Shown piece after piece: positions 9,202 through 18,604 of a stretch of 64,000 nucleotides of DNA. The DNA is from Pseudothermotoga_B sp051235805 (GTDB taxonomy: Bacteria; Thermotogota; Thermotogae; Thermotogales; DSM-5069). Within the stretch, counting starts at the first letter, position 1. Each line of letters begins with the position of its first letter. The position numbers were made by a program, and so were the translations under genes. The stretch lies in the NCBI RefSeq assembly GCF_051235805.1, contig NZ_JBPNXV010000001.1:1-64000 (forward strand), written 5' to 3'. The notes beneath the pieces are model-generated. The model saw nothing but the letters and a program-made list of their open reading frames with translations, searched no databases and was not told the DNA's origin.

Positions 9202-10059
9202 ATGGCTCCGAAAAGAAGTTTAAAGAAAGAGGCAATAGAGTGGGGAAAAGCCCTGCTCTATGCCATTGTTGCAGCCACGATCATCAGGCTGTTTGTTTTT
9301 GAGACGATGCTTGTACCAACTGGTTCGATGATTCCCACGATCAACATTGGCGACAGACTGTTCATTGAGAAGATCACCTATACTGCTCGGGAACCTGAGA
9401 TAGGCGATATTGTCGTTTTTTGGTCACCTTTCATCGATGAACGCGCCCAGACAATGCTTCGCTGGTTCGACAAATTCATGGATCTTTTCGCCCCGGCAAA
9501 GTTCAAAGGACATGTAAAGTATGTCAAGAGACTTGTTGGAAAAGCTGGCGATGTTTTACAGATAAAGCTGGGTGAGGATGGGAATTACCATCTTTTCGTG
9601 AACGGTAAGATTCCCGATGGTTTTGAGAAAAGAGTGTATGCACCTGAGGGGATCTTTGAGAATCCCGACCTTTTGAAACTTTTCATCGAGGCAAGTCGCT
9701 TGAGAGAAAAGACCACTGAGTACAGGGCGTTTTTGCAAAACCTGGCAAGGCAGAACTCGTACACGGCAAATCTTGTTTTCTCCGTTGTTGGTGGTATGTA
9801 CCCTGTACCGTTGGGAATACCGTTTGACAAAACCTACGATGAAATCTACAGAGATATAGACTTGTCCAAGTACGTACGCAAAACCTCAAATGGTATAGAA
9901 GTAGAAGTACCTCAAGGTTTCTACTTCATGATGGGTGACAACAGCAAAGACAGTTTTGACAGCAGGTACTTTGGATTTGTACCGGTAGATCACCTCATTG
10001 GAAGACCCATATTGCGCATATGGCCATTGAAAAATTTCGGACCAGTACAGGGGAGATAG
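9202..10059 (+). CDS. lepB: Signal peptidase I
   Basis: Membrane-bound serine/lysine protease of 285 residues that removes signal peptides. After one N-terminal membrane helix come the catalytic serine in PTGSMIPTI (about Ser42) and the catalytic lysine in YVKRLVG (about Lys109). The C-terminal MGDNSKDSFDSRYFGFVP box is typical. A region of roughly 60 residues before this box (around 150-200) is longer than in minimal bacterial enzymes. ATG at 9202 follows CAAGGAG. The stop codon lies inside the stem of the terminator at 10050-10080. Confidence 0.95.
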   Translation: MAPKRSLKKEAIEWGKALLYAIVAATIIRLFVFETMLVPTGSMIPTINIGDRLFIEKITYTAREPEIGDIVVFWSPFIDERAQTMLRWFDKFMDLFAPAKFKGHVKYVKRLVGKAGDVLQIKLGEDGNYHLFVNGKIPDGFEKRVYAPEGIFENPDLLKLFIEASRLREKTTEYRAFLQNLARQNSYTANLVFSVVGGMYPVPLGIPFDKTYDEIYRDIDLSKYVRKTSNGIEVEVPQGFYFMMGDNSKDSFDSRYFGFVPVDHLIGRPILRIWPLKNFGPVQGR

Positions 10060-10080
10060 TTTTTCTCCCCTTTTATTTTT
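10050..10080 (+). terminator. Rho-independent terminator closing the ffh-lepB operon
   Basis: Stem GGGGAGA (10050-10056) pairs with TCTCCCC (10064-10070) and is followed by TTTTATTTTT. The 5' arm includes the last codons and stop of lepB. It separates the operon from upp, which starts at 10100. Confidence 0.85.
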
Positions 10081-10099
10081 GTCAATAGGGGGTATAAAG

Positions 10100-10729
10100 A
10101 TGAACAATCTCAACATAGTGGATCATCCACTGATTAAGCACAAACTTACAATAATGAGAAACAAATCAACCGGTCCAAAGGAATTTCGCGAACTTCTTAG
10201 AGAAATAACTTTTCTTCTTGCTTACGAAGCAACAAGAAAGATCGAGACACTTCAATTTGAAATTGAAACACCCCTTGAAAAGACCACAGGATATGCGATC
10301 GAGGACAAAAAAGTTGTAGTCGTTCCCATACTCCGTGCAGGCCTTGGCATGGTAGACAGTATCTTGGAACTTTTGCCGAATGCCTCTGTTGGTCATATCG
10401 GTGTCTACAGAGATCCTCAGACTTTGAGGCCTGTTGAATATTACTGCAAGTTGCCAAATGTGAGAGACGCGACAGCAGTTTTCGTGCTCGATCCAATGCT
10501 TGCAACCGGATTTTCTGGTGTACACGCAGTGAAAATACTTAAAGAAAAAGGAGCAGCGAACGTAATTTTTGTTTCCCTCATCGCCGCACCAGAAGGTGTC
10601 CGACAGTTCGAGATTCATTGTCCTGATGTTCCCATATACACGGCAGCTCTTGACAGGCAACTGAATGAGCATGGGTACATCTTGCCTGGTTTAGGTGACG
10701 CAGGCGATAGATTGTACAGAACAAAATGA
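10100..10729 (+). CDS. upp: Uracil phosphoribosyltransferase
   Basis: Pyrimidine salvage enzyme (uracil + PRPP to UMP), 209 residues, which is the usual length. It shows VVPILRAGLGMVDSI, the PRPP-binding loop VFVLDPMLATGFSG and the uracil-site region GYILPGLGDAGDRLY near the C-terminus. ATG at 10100 follows an AGGGGGT site and gives the family start NNLNIVDHPLIKHKL. It is a single gene between two terminators. Confidence 0.97.
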   Translation: MNNLNIVDHPLIKHKLTIMRNKSTGPKEFRELLREITFLLAYEATRKIETLQFEIETPLEKTTGYAIEDKKVVVVPILRAGLGMVDSILELLPNASVGHIGVYRDPQTLRPVEYYCKLPNVRDATAVFVLDPMLATGFSGVHAVKILKEKGAANVIFVSLIAAPEGVRQFEIHCPDVPIYTAALDRQLNEHGYILPGLGDAGDRLYRTK

Positions 10730-10745
10730 GCGGCTAATGCCGCTC
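10728..10745. terminator. Bidirectional terminator between upp and the alpha-mannosidase gene
   Basis: GAGCGGC, loop TAAT, GCCGCTC, then TTCTTG on the plus strand. On the minus strand the same stem is followed by ATTTTGTT, so it can stop both converging transcripts. The 5' arm overlaps the upp stop codon. Confidence 0.8.
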
Positions 10746-10796
10746 TTCTTGTGCTCATTCAGCTAGTTATGATGAGCGAGATAGATTCTCAAAAAC

Positions 10797-13700
10797 TCAT
10801 GATTCGAAAATAAAGGTGTAGATTTTGAATGGATGAAATTCCAATGGGAAGTCGACAGTTTGTCTTTCTTCTTCGAGAATATTAGCTAACTGCAACGTTT
10901 TATCATTCCAGGGAGTTTGCAACAGAAGTCTGCCGGATGTTCCGAGTATCTCTACCAATCTCAACACGATATCTCCATGTTCGTTTTTTCTGAGGCTTGT
11001 TAGCTTGAAGTTGTTGGGTGATATCTTTAACAAGCATTGAGGTATTGTCAATCTCCCTCTTGCAACAATAAGCGGTTTGTTCAAATCCTCTGATTCCTTG
11101 ACCACCGTCTTGATCTCATTGTCGGAGTGGATGTATACAGAATATGTGAACTCGTGAAAGCCCTCATCTGCAAAGAAATCGGGGAATATTCCAGCTTTTA
11201 TGAGTGATAATCCTACAACATTCTGATCAACTGTGTAACCGTATTTCCCGTCGTTCAAGATTGCCACTCCAAAGTCTGTCTGGGACAGATCAACCCATCT
11301 ATGTGCAGGGACTTCAAAACGGGCTTGTTCGTGTTTTGAGTTCTTGTGAGTGGGCCTTTCAATGAATCCACCTGAGATATCGAATCTTGCTTTTCTTGTT
11401 AAAACGGTGCTTGGAAAATATGCTCTGAGCAAAGCTCTCCTCGTGTGCCAATCGATCTTTGTTTTGATATCCAATCTCTTCGAGTTTTTCACGAGAATAT
11501 AGTCCTGTGTAATCTTACTTCCTTCAGCTTCGTATTCTACTCTGATAATTTCTCTTACAGGTCCTGACTCGATTCTTGATATTCTGGAAGCCTTTAGTTC
11601 AAAGCCTGTTCTTTCTACACCATCTGCTATATCCCAGTTGTCCCAATAATAAGGAATGTTCTTGTGCATTTTTAAAATGTTCCCGTGGTCGTTGAATGCT
11701 AATTTCTCTAATTTCTTATCGTATATTTGTATGGTTCCATCTTCTTTCACAGAGATTTTCAGATACTCGTTTTCCATTGAATAGCAGTTACCTTCTTTGG
11801 GCTGCTCAGACCAGTCGCTGTTTATTCCGCAAACGTTCAGTTCTATTTTTGAAAGCGGTTCAATCTCACGATCGATAAAGTAAATGTATCTACCATCGAA
11901 GGTTTTCTGGGTGAGTACAGATCTTTCATCGAAGGATAGTTTAAGGTTTTCGTTCAAAGAAAAAACACATTTCTTGGGGAATGAAGAAGGATTGAAGATA
12001 GAAATCACATTTGCGCTTTTGTCTATAGTCAAATGATCAAGAGCTTCTTCGAAAATCTCTGTGGCTTTTCTCTTTACATATGAAAGTTCTTTTTCAGCAT
12101 CTTGGTACACTTCTTTGATCGACGAACCAGGTAGAATGTCGTGAAACTCGTTTCTCAAGACGATTTTCCACAGCTCGTCTAATTCAGTCGAATAGTTATC
12201 TGTACAAAAGGCAGAAGCGATTTCTGCAAGATAAAGGGCATCTTCTGCCTCTTTGTGGAGTTTTTTTACATTTGACTGAGAGGTATAAGTGCCTCTGTGA
12301 CACTCAAGATAAAGTTCATCGTCCCAGATTGGAAGATTCTTCTGAAGTTGTAACGACTCGAAATATTTCTCAACACTTTGGATTTCGAGTCTTGGAAGAT
12401 TCGGAAATTCCTTTAGGATACGATAGTTTTGCAACATCTCTTCGGTAGGACCACCACCACCATCACCGTAGCCAAAAGAAAGAAGTACCCTGTCTGTCAG
12501 TTCTTTCTGTCTAAAATTCTTCCAGGTTTTGTATATCGTATCGGGGTCTATCTTGCCATTGTAGCCTTCGTTAGGATTGTTAAAACTGCAGTACAAAACT
12601 TCAGAACCATCTATTCCACGCCAGATGCAGAGATCGTAGGGAAATTCATTTGTGTCGTTCCAGTTCAGCTTTGTTGTGACGAAGTACTCAATCCCGGCTT
12701 GCCTGAGAATCTGCGGCAGTACCCAGGAAAAGCCGAAAACGTCGGGTAACCAGCAAACTCTGCTTTTCTTTCCGAATTCTCTTTCAAAAAATCTCTGACC
12801 ATAGTAGAACTGTCTTATCATGGATTCAACATTCGGAATGTTGCAATCCGATTCTACCCACATGCCACCCGCTGGTTCCCATTTGTTCTGTCTTACAAGC
12901 TCTTTAACACTCTCGAATAGTTCAGGATATTTCTCTTTCAAATCACAGTATATCTGGGCAGAAGACTGCGAGAAGACAAATTCCGGGAACATTCTTGACA
13001 GCGCAACTGCGTTTGCCACCGTTCTGGCGATTTTCCTTTTAGTTTCTTCTACTGGCCACAACCAGGCATAGTCTATGTGTGAATGTCCGGTGAGGTGAAC
13101 TGTTCCGGCAGGTGGATATTCTTTTTTAAGTTCTTCAAGCTTGCTTTTGAAGGTTTTATATCCTTTGATCAATTCTTCTTTCAGTTCTTCTTGTAGTTTG
13201 ATTCCTGTGAAATCTTCGAATTTCGGTGCATTCCAGACGCTCTCTATTTCTCCCTTAATTCCTATGTCTTGCTGGGCAGTTCTCAGGTATGTTCTTGTAT
13301 CTCTTGGTACCCACAGACCCGAAAGAAATTCATCACAGATATCGAAGATCTTTCTTGATACGTGTCCTTCAAGGATATTTGCCGTTCTGAGGGCAATTTC
13401 CGCTGTTTTCAGTATTTCTGAGATTTCTTCGTCCACAATGAGTAAAAAGGCTTCTGTGAAAAGTGGTTCTTGTGGTTTACCGAATAAACCTCTTGGCATC
13501 ACTTGTGCTTCCACACGATGGATTTTTTCATCACGAAGGTTTGTAATGTTGATCAATTTGTGATGTTCGTTTATTTCACCATATAATTTCCCATCTACTA
13601 ATATGAGACTTTCTCCACCAAACCACAGTCTCAAGTAAACTTTCTGTCCTTTCTGAGGTGAGATAGGTTCCAAATCTCTTGCAAACCAGACTGGCGCTTT

Positions 13701-13871
13701 TTCGAAGTCCCATCTGAATGGAAAATCGACCTTTCGCTCGTATTCAGTTGGTTTTTCCTCAAGTGGACCATTGGTGAAATCCCAGGAATTGAGCGGTCTT
13801 TGTTCCACAATTGTGTAAGGAAGAATTTCTGAAATATTCTTGAGAAGTCTGTAGAAAAGTTTCTCACCCAC
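10797..13871 (-). CDS. Alpha-mannosidase, glycoside hydrolase family 38
   Basis: Zinc-dependent retaining alpha-mannosidase of 1024 residues, cytosolic as no signal peptide is seen. The family metal site is at GHSHIDYAWLWPVEE (about residues 262-276). The predicted nucleophile aspartate is in WLPDVFGFSWVLP (about 377). A second histidine region follows near SFGYGDGGGGP, and the C-terminal half is the beta-sandwich. The GTG start at 13871 follows GGGAGGAA. It is the last gene of the minus-strand sugar cluster (regulator, binding protein, two permeases), so imported manno-oligosaccharides are its probable substrate. Confidence 0.93.
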   Translation of the reverse strand: MGEKLFYRLLKNISEILPYTIVEQRPLNSWDFTNGPLEEKPTEYERKVDFPFRWDFEKAPVWFARDLEPISPQKGQKVYLRLWFGGESLILVDGKLYGEINEHHKLINITNLRDEKIHRVEAQVMPRGLFGKPQEPLFTEAFLLIVDEEISEILKTAEIALRTANILEGHVSRKIFDICDEFLSGLWVPRDTRTYLRTAQQDIGIKGEIESVWNAPKFEDFTGIKLQEELKEELIKGYKTFKSKLEELKKEYPPAGTVHLTGHSHIDYAWLWPVEETKRKIARTVANAVALSRMFPEFVFSQSSAQIYCDLKEKYPELFESVKELVRQNKWEPAGGMWVESDCNIPNVESMIRQFYYGQRFFEREFGKKSRVCWLPDVFGFSWVLPQILRQAGIEYFVTTKLNWNDTNEFPYDLCIWRGIDGSEVLYCSFNNPNEGYNGKIDPDTIYKTWKNFRQKELTDRVLLSFGYGDGGGGPTEEMLQNYRILKEFPNLPRLEIQSVEKYFESLQLQKNLPIWDDELYLECHRGTYTSQSNVKKLHKEAEDALYLAEIASAFCTDNYSTELDELWKIVLRNEFHDILPGSSIKEVYQDAEKELSYVKRKATEIFEEALDHLTIDKSANVISIFNPSSFPKKCVFSLNENLKLSFDERSVLTQKTFDGRYIYFIDREIEPLSKIELNVCGINSDWSEQPKEGNCYSMENEYLKISVKEDGTIQIYDKKLEKLAFNDHGNILKMHKNIPYYWDNWDIADGVERTGFELKASRISRIESGPVREIIRVEYEAEGSKITQDYILVKNSKRLDIKTKIDWHTRRALLRAYFPSTVLTRKARFDISGGFIERPTHKNSKHEQARFEVPAHRWVDLSQTDFGVAILNDGKYGYTVDQNVVGLSLIKAGIFPDFFADEGFHEFTYSVYIHSDNEIKTVVKESEDLNKPLIVARGRLTIPQCLLKISPNNFKLTSLRKNEHGDIVLRLVEILGTSGRLLLQTPWNDKTLQLANILEEERQTVDFPLEFHPFKIYTFIFES

Positions 13872-13902
13872 GATAAGTTCCTCCCTGCTGTTTTGGAATT
13901 TT

Positions 13903-14733
13903 CTATCCTTTTAACCCAGTAAACTTTATACTTTCCAACAGATGTTTCTGTGTGAAAACGAAGAAAATCAGAGTAGGGACGACGGCTATAGTTGCAGCGG
14001 CCATCATTTGATTCCAGAGCGTTCCATATCTATCCAGAAACTGGGGCAATCCAAGAGCTAATGGATATTTCTTCTCATCTGTAAGATATATCAGAGGTCC
14101 AAGATAATCGTTCCACGAGGCTATGAACTGGAAAAGCCCAACTATTACGAGAGTGGGTTTAATCAGCGGAAGTGCTATCTTGAAATATGTTTGAAATTCT
14201 GAAGCACCGTCTATCTTAGCAGCCTCGAATAAGTCACGCGGAAGCGTGAGAAAGAACTGACGGATGAGAAAGATGTAAAACGGGTGTCCGAAAAAAGACG
14301 GAAGAATTAGAGGCCAGAAAGTATTGACCATATTTAGCCTACTGAAGATCAAAAAGGTTGGTATCAACGTGACAGCACTTGGCAGCATGATGGTTGCTAG
14401 AATGGCATAGAAAACTATTTCCCGACCCCGCCATTTGAGAACTGACAATCCATATGCAACCAGTGGGCAAGAAATCAGAGCACCTAAGACAGCACCTCCT
14501 GCTATCATCAAACTGTTTCTGAAGTATACAAAGAATGGGAACCTGTGCACAGCTTTCGAATAGTTGGTAAATTCAACAACTGATGGAATCAGTTTCGGAG
14601 GGAATTCATACAGTTCATAGTTCGGTTTCAGAGAAGTGGAAATCATCCAGAAGAAAGGTGCCATATAGATTATGGTGACCAAAATTAGGAATATCACATG
14701 TAAGAGAGTTCTCACGTCTGCTCCTCTTTTCAT
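13903..14733 (-). CDS. Sugar ABC transporter permease, MalG-type
   Basis: Inner-membrane permease of about 276 residues with six predicted helices. The EAA coupling motif is near LFEAAKIDGASEFQTYFKIALPLIKP. The ATG at 14733 is chosen because a GAGGAGGGG site precedes it and the first helix starts soon after; the frame stays open upstream inside the partner permease. It forms a heterodimer with the product of 14747-15631. No ATPase gene is linked. Confidence 0.92.
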   Translation of the reverse strand: MKRGADVRTLLHVIFLILVTIIYMAPFFWMISTSLKPNYELYEFPPKLIPSVVEFTNYSKAVHRFPFFVYFRNSLMIAGGAVLGALISCPLVAYGLSVLKWRGREIVFYAILATIMLPSAVTLIPTFLIFSRLNMVNTFWPLILPSFFGHPFYIFLIRQFFLTLPRDLFEAAKIDGASEFQTYFKIALPLIKPTLVIVGLFQFIASWNDYLGPLIYLTDEKKYPLALGLPQFLDRYGTLWNQMMAAATIAVVPTLIFFVFTQKHLLESIKFTGLKG

Positions 14734-14746
14734 CGAAGTCCCCTCC

Positions 14747-15631
14747 TCAGCTGTAGAAAACCCATTTTCTTGACGTTTTGAAATAGAAGACGCATATTCC
14801 AAGGGAGATCAAAAATATAAACCATGCCATTGCAGAAGCATATCCCATGTTCCCATATCTGAAGGCATGTCTGTAGAGATATATTGCTATCGATAGACTG
14901 GCGTTGTTTGGCCCTCCACCAAACATGATCTGAGGTAGTTCGAAAAATTGAAGTGCAAGAATAGAAGAAGTGATGAAATAGTACAAAATAGCTGGGGTTA
15001 TCAATGGCAAAGTTACTTTTCTGAAAACTTGCCATCTGTTTGCCCCATCTATTAATGCACTTTCATAAAACTCCTTCGGAATATCTTTCATTGCTGCCAT
15101 GAGTATCATCGCTTGTTGACCTGCACCCCATTGTGCGATGAGAATTATTGTGAGTTTGACAAGTTTGTCGTCTGCTGTCCATAGAGGACCTGAGATACCG
15201 AATTTCGCAAGAAATCCATTCACAAGGCCCAGGTATGGATTGAAAAAATTCAGAGCGACCACAGCGAATGCATAAATGGGAACCACGGACGGCATGTACA
15301 TTACTGCTCTGAAAAAACTTATACCTTTGAAATCTTTCACAAGCAGTAGAGCAAGCAAGATTCCAACTATTAAGCCAACGGGGACCAAACCGATGAAATA
15401 CACGAATGTATTCTGAAGACTTTTTAAGAAAAGAGGATCATGAAATAGCTCCTTGAAATTATCGAATCCTACCCATTTCGGTGGCAAGGTTATATGATAC
15501 TCGGTAAAACTGAAGAAGAATGAAGCGAAAATTGGGTATATTCTGAAGACCAAAAGGCCTATTATTCCCGGCAGAACGAAAAGCATAGCTGTGAGAAACT
15601 GTTTGTGCTTTTTCATCATATACGAGCGCAA
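14747..15631 (-). CDS. Sugar ABC transporter permease, MalF-type
   Basis: Partner permease of up to 294 residues. Seen features are six helices, RAVMYMPSVVPIYAF and the EAA loop FYESALIDGANRWQVFRKVTLPLITP. The TTG at 15631 follows AAGGTGGAG by only 4 bp, and ATG codons at 15619 and 15616 are alternatives. The binding-protein gene lies 474 bp upstream, and the gap between them holds a terminator and an IS remnant. Confidence 0.9.
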   Translation of the reverse strand: MRSYMMKKHKQFLTAMLFVLPGIIGLLVFRIYPIFASFFFSFTEYHITLPPKWVGFDNFKELFHDPLFLKSLQNTFVYFIGLVPVGLIVGILLALLLVKDFKGISFFRAVMYMPSVVPIYAFAVVALNFFNPYLGLVNGFLAKFGISGPLWTADDKLVKLTIILIAQWGAGQQAMILMAAMKDIPKEFYESALIDGANRWQVFRKVTLPLITPAILYYFITSSILALQFFELPQIMFGGGPNNASLSIAIYLYRHAFRYGNMGYASAMAWFIFLISLGICVFYFKTSRKWVFYS

Positions 15632-16057
15632 CGAACTCCACCTTCTGCAAGATGCAGAGCAATGCGCTCTTTCCTCCTTTCTAACATTAACGTCTTTGCC
15701 CTCCCTTTATGTTTTGCACTGTTATCTATCTTCCCTGAAGTGTATTGTATAGCGGCTTGATAGTAAACGATTCTCGCTCGACTGCCTTTACAAGTTTCTG
15801 CATTAAAAGCCTTCTTACTTTGCCGTGCCTTTCTATTGGCATTAGTGGTTTTTGTGTCTTTGAAATTACATACACTACAAACAGCAAGCCTCCTTAGGAC
15901 TTTTTAAACTTGCATGAGAAAGCCTGAACTTGAACAGCACTCCGACTGTCTAATGTAGCCCGATAGAGCTGATGCCCCCTGGCTAAGACTTTTCAAGCCT
16001 CCACTTCTTTAAGCGGCGGTAGTTGACCACATCTGCTTTCCTGAACCTATGAAAGGA
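15632..16057 (+). mobile_element. IS200/IS605-type right-end remnant (tnpB 3' tail and omega-RNA-like end)
   Basis: The gap between the permease and binding-protein genes has no intact gene. At 15995-16027 it carries a short stem (CCTCCACTT / AAGCGGCGG) ending in GGTAGTTGAC. That is the form of the 3' end of TnpB omega RNAs at IS605 right ends. Just upstream, about 15944-15985, a broken frame reads SPIELMPPG, which resembles TnpB C-terminal tails. No tnpA or tnpB gene survives. Family recall, not a search, supports this call. Confidence 0.5.
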
Positions 16058-16086
16058 ACAGCCACTCTTCTTACAAGAGCGGCTGT
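16058..16086. terminator. Strong hairpin after the mannoside-binding protein gene
   Basis: The arms ACAGCCACTCTT and AAGAGCGGCTGT pair around a CTTAC loop, with one mismatch. On the plus strand a T-rich tract (TTTTTCATTTTT) follows after 4 bp. On the minus strand TTCCTTTC follows. It lies 19 bp past the stop of the binding-protein gene and probably lowers read-through into the permeases or marks the old IS boundary. Confidence 0.7.
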
Positions 16087-16105
16087 GTGATTTTTCATTT
16101 TTCTC

Positions 16106-17407
16106 TCATTTAGTTAACCATTTATCGAGTTCTTTCTGCACTTTTTCTTGTGCATTCTTAAGTGCTTCAGCTGCAGTCTTTTCACCATAAATAACTGCTT
16201 GCATTGCGTTAGTGAGCTCGTCCCAGAGTAAAGCTCCAACTGGAAGAGGCGGTCTTACATGAGCGGTTGGCAGCAGATCAGCGAAGATTTTCTGCTCTGA
16301 TGGGGAAACACTCAGAAGTCCTGGGACGGCTTCTTTCAAAGTGGGGAGATGTTGGGTGTCAGCGGCGAATTTTATCTGTCCTTTTGTCGCCATGTAATGG
16401 ATAAACTCTGCTGCTTCTTTTGGATGCTTTGCCCCCTTTGGTATAACAAGCGACCATCCTCCTGCCCAAGTGCTGTTTTTCTCACCGTATTCTGGAGCAG
16501 GTATGGAAGCTATACCGAATTCGAAGTCTTTTGGAGCTAATTGCATTATTTGAGCGAGTAGCCAGTTCCCATCTACTACCATCGCGAGTTTCCCAGCCAA
16601 AAATGGGTTTATTGGTTCTGCCCCACCTATGCTTGCTCCTGAGAAACTCATTCCAAACGAAGAAACGAAAGCTTCTAATTCTTTTATGTTGTATTTCTTC
16701 GCCCATTCTCCGAGCCATTCAAAAGCTTTCACAATTCTTGGATCATCGGCAAAGACTAGTTTCTGACTTTGAGCGTTGTAGAAAGTACCTCCAAAAGCCC
16801 AACCCCATGTATAATGCCACCCTTGGAATGCCCACGGTATGAAGCCAACCTGAGTATATCTTCCTGCTGCCTTCTTTGTGAGTTTCTCAGCATATTCCTC
16901 TAATTCTTTCAAAGTCACGGGAGGTTTGTTAGGATCCAATCCAGCCTCTTTAAAGAGTTTTTTGTTGTAGTACAGAGCTCTGTTGTCAGTGTCCCATGGC
17001 AGAGCCCACATCTTATTATTCCACAGGCATTCTTCAGTCGCAAAGTTGAAGAACTGCTCTTTCAATTTACCGATGTCGTAACCAAGTTGAACGAGATAGT
17101 CCTGTAATGGCTCGAGAACCCCATATGCGGCTCTTTGTGCCACGGTAAAGCGATCAAGATAATACACATCAGGCCCAGTTCCACCGGCAACCGCTGTCAT
17201 GAGTTTCGTAATTTCGGTTTCTGATCCCGGAACGATGACAATATTCACTTTGATTCCTGGATGTGTTTTGTTAAACTCTGCCACGATTCCAGCTATGCTT
17301 TCTCTTTCTACAGGGTTTGTCATACTGTGCCAAAATGTGATCTCAACTACTTCCCCCAAAACGCAGAGTGCCAAACTGAGAACGAGGACCGTGAGGAATT
17401 TCTTCAT
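16106..17407 (-). CDS. Sugar ABC transporter substrate-binding protein (family 1)
   Basis: Exported solute-binding protein of 433 residues. A signal peptide (MKKFLTVLVLSLALCVLG) is followed by a mature start EVVEITFWHSMTNPVERESI, as in the ABC sugar-binding family. Other family blocks are TAVAGGTGPDVYYLDRF, GVLEPL, and LAMVVDGNWLLAQI. ATG at 17407 follows GGAGGTGAAAG. A promoter (TTGACA, 17 bp, TAGCAT) lies just upstream. The alpha-mannosidase in the cluster suggests mannosides or manno-oligosaccharides as ligand; this is inference. Confidence 0.9.
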   Translation of the reverse strand: MKKFLTVLVLSLALCVLGEVVEITFWHSMTNPVERESIAGIVAEFNKTHPGIKVNIVIVPGSETEITKLMTAVAGGTGPDVYYLDRFTVAQRAAYGVLEPLQDYLVQLGYDIGKLKEQFFNFATEECLWNNKMWALPWDTDNRALYYNKKLFKEAGLDPNKPPVTLKELEEYAEKLTKKAAGRYTQVGFIPWAFQGWHYTWGWAFGGTFYNAQSQKLVFADDPRIVKAFEWLGEWAKKYNIKELEAFVSSFGMSFSGASIGGAEPINPFLAGKLAMVVDGNWLLAQIMQLAPKDFEFGIASIPAPEYGEKNSTWAGGWSLVIPKGAKHPKEAAEFIHYMATKGQIKFAADTQHLPTLKEAVPGLLSVSPSEQKIFADLLPTAHVRPPLPVGALLWDELTNAMQAVIYGEKTAAEALKNAQEKVQKELDKWLTK

Positions 17408-17443
17408 GCTTTCACCTCCATAGAAGTAAGGTTTCCGACGAAA

Positions 17444-17472
17444 ATGCTACATTGTTTTATAGAATATGTCAA
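17444..17472 (-). promoter_or_regulatory. Promoter of the mannoside-binding protein gene
   Basis: On the minus strand TTGACA (17467-17472) is followed after 17 bp by TAGCAT (17444-17449). The -35 is perfect and the -10 matches four of six bases. Transcription would start near 17437, about 30 bases before the ATG. Confidence 0.6.
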
Positions 17473-17523
17473 ACCTAATTGACGGTAGTATTATTTGAAT
17501 TTAGCCAGTTATACCTGATTATC

Positions 17524-17537
17524 CTTGTATATACAAG
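17524..17537. promoter_or_regulatory. Candidate AraR-type operator
   Basis: Perfect 14-bp palindrome CTTGTATATACAAG. It has the TTGTA...TACAA form known for AraR-like GntR regulators and lies between the regulator gene and the promoter it probably controls, about 52 bp upstream of the -35. Confidence 0.55.
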
Positions 17538-17560
17538 ATGCTACAAAGAAAAACTCACCA

Positions 17561-18604
17561 TTACAACTTGTTACAACCACATGATTCTCTCACTATTAAA
17601 CTCACAGGTACACGTTCCTCAAATTCAAGTGGTTCTCCTAAGAAAATTTTGACCAACTGTAGTGCGGCTAGTTCACCCATGGCCTGGAAATCTTGATGAA
17701 CAGTGGTCAATCTGGGATATGCATAGAGACTGACTCTCAGATCGTCGAAACCATACACACTTATATCTGCAGGGATTTTGTACCCGTATTCCTTCAAGTA
17801 TGTAATGCCTCTGATCGCAAGATAGTCATTGCAGAAAAATACAGCCTCGAGACCCTCTCTCTGGACAGTCTTCACAGCACTGTGGAAGTCCTTATCAAAG
17901 TCAGTGATCATCTTCCACGTGATCTCTGTGACTTCATCCTTGAGTCCATCAAATCTCTCTTTGACGCTGGAAACATCAAATGGTTCTTCTGTCACAAAGA
18001 GAGCGCTTTTTACATGATGTTTTTTCATGTGTTTGCCGACTATCTGCCCCCCGTTTCGATTATCGGAATAAACGACGGGTACCTTTGGAAAGCCTTCAAT
18101 TATTCTGTCGACGAACACAACAGGAAAGTTTTCGTTGATCAAACCTAGTAACAAAGTGTCAGAAAGAGAACTGATGCGAGGTTCTATTATCAAACCTTTT
18201 ATTTCAAGTTTCAGAAGTTCTCTTAACATTCTTTCTTCATGAATTGTGTTGGTGAAAAGTGCGTCTAAATTGAAAGGGATAACATCGATAGAGAATTTCT
18301 GGAAAGTTCTTACAATCCCAAACAACATTGAAGCGCGAGTGTCTTGATAGTTTGTTATCAACACCCCAATCCTTACACCCTTCAACTGTTCATGAACAGA
18401 TGCTACAAAGGTTCCCAAACCTTGGATTCGTGTTACTATACCCTCGTATTCAAGGTTCTCGAGCGCCTTTCTGGCTGTTAGTCTGCTGACGTTGAACATT
18501 CTCGCCAGTTCATTTTCCGACGGGACCTTATCTCCAGGTCTCAATTCCTTGGAAAGAATCTTGGCCTTTATATAATCCATTATCAGAATATAAGCAGGCT
18601 TCAT
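17561..18604 (-). CDS. GntR-family regulator with LacI-type sugar-binding domain (AraR-like)
   Basis: Transcription factor of 347 residues. An N-terminal GntR winged helix (VPSENELARMFNVSRLTARKALENLEYEGIVTRIQGLGTFVA, about 28-70) is joined to a periplasmic-binding-protein-like effector domain (VRIGVLITNYQD through TTVHQDFQAMGELAA) as in AraR. It probably represses the binding protein, permease and mannosidase genes downstream and releases DNA on binding an imported sugar. ATG at 18604 follows GGGAGGAG; the frame stays open upstream but has no family match. Two palindromes (17524-17537 and 18624-18638) flank the gene. Confidence 0.9.
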   Translation of the reverse strand: MKPAYILIMDYIKAKILSKELRPGDKVPSENELARMFNVSRLTARKALENLEYEGIVTRIQGLGTFVASVHEQLKGVRIGVLITNYQDTRASMLFGIVRTFQKFSIDVIPFNLDALFTNTIHEERMLRELLKLEIKGLIIEPRISSLSDTLLLGLINENFPVVFVDRIIEGFPKVPVVYSDNRNGGQIVGKHMKKHHVKSALFVTEEPFDVSSVKERFDGLKDEVTEITWKMITDFDKDFHSAVKTVQREGLEAVFFCNDYLAIRGITYLKEYGYKIPADISVYGFDDLRVSLYAYPRLTTVHQDFQAMGELAALQLVKIFLGEPLEFEERVPVSLIVRESCGCNKL

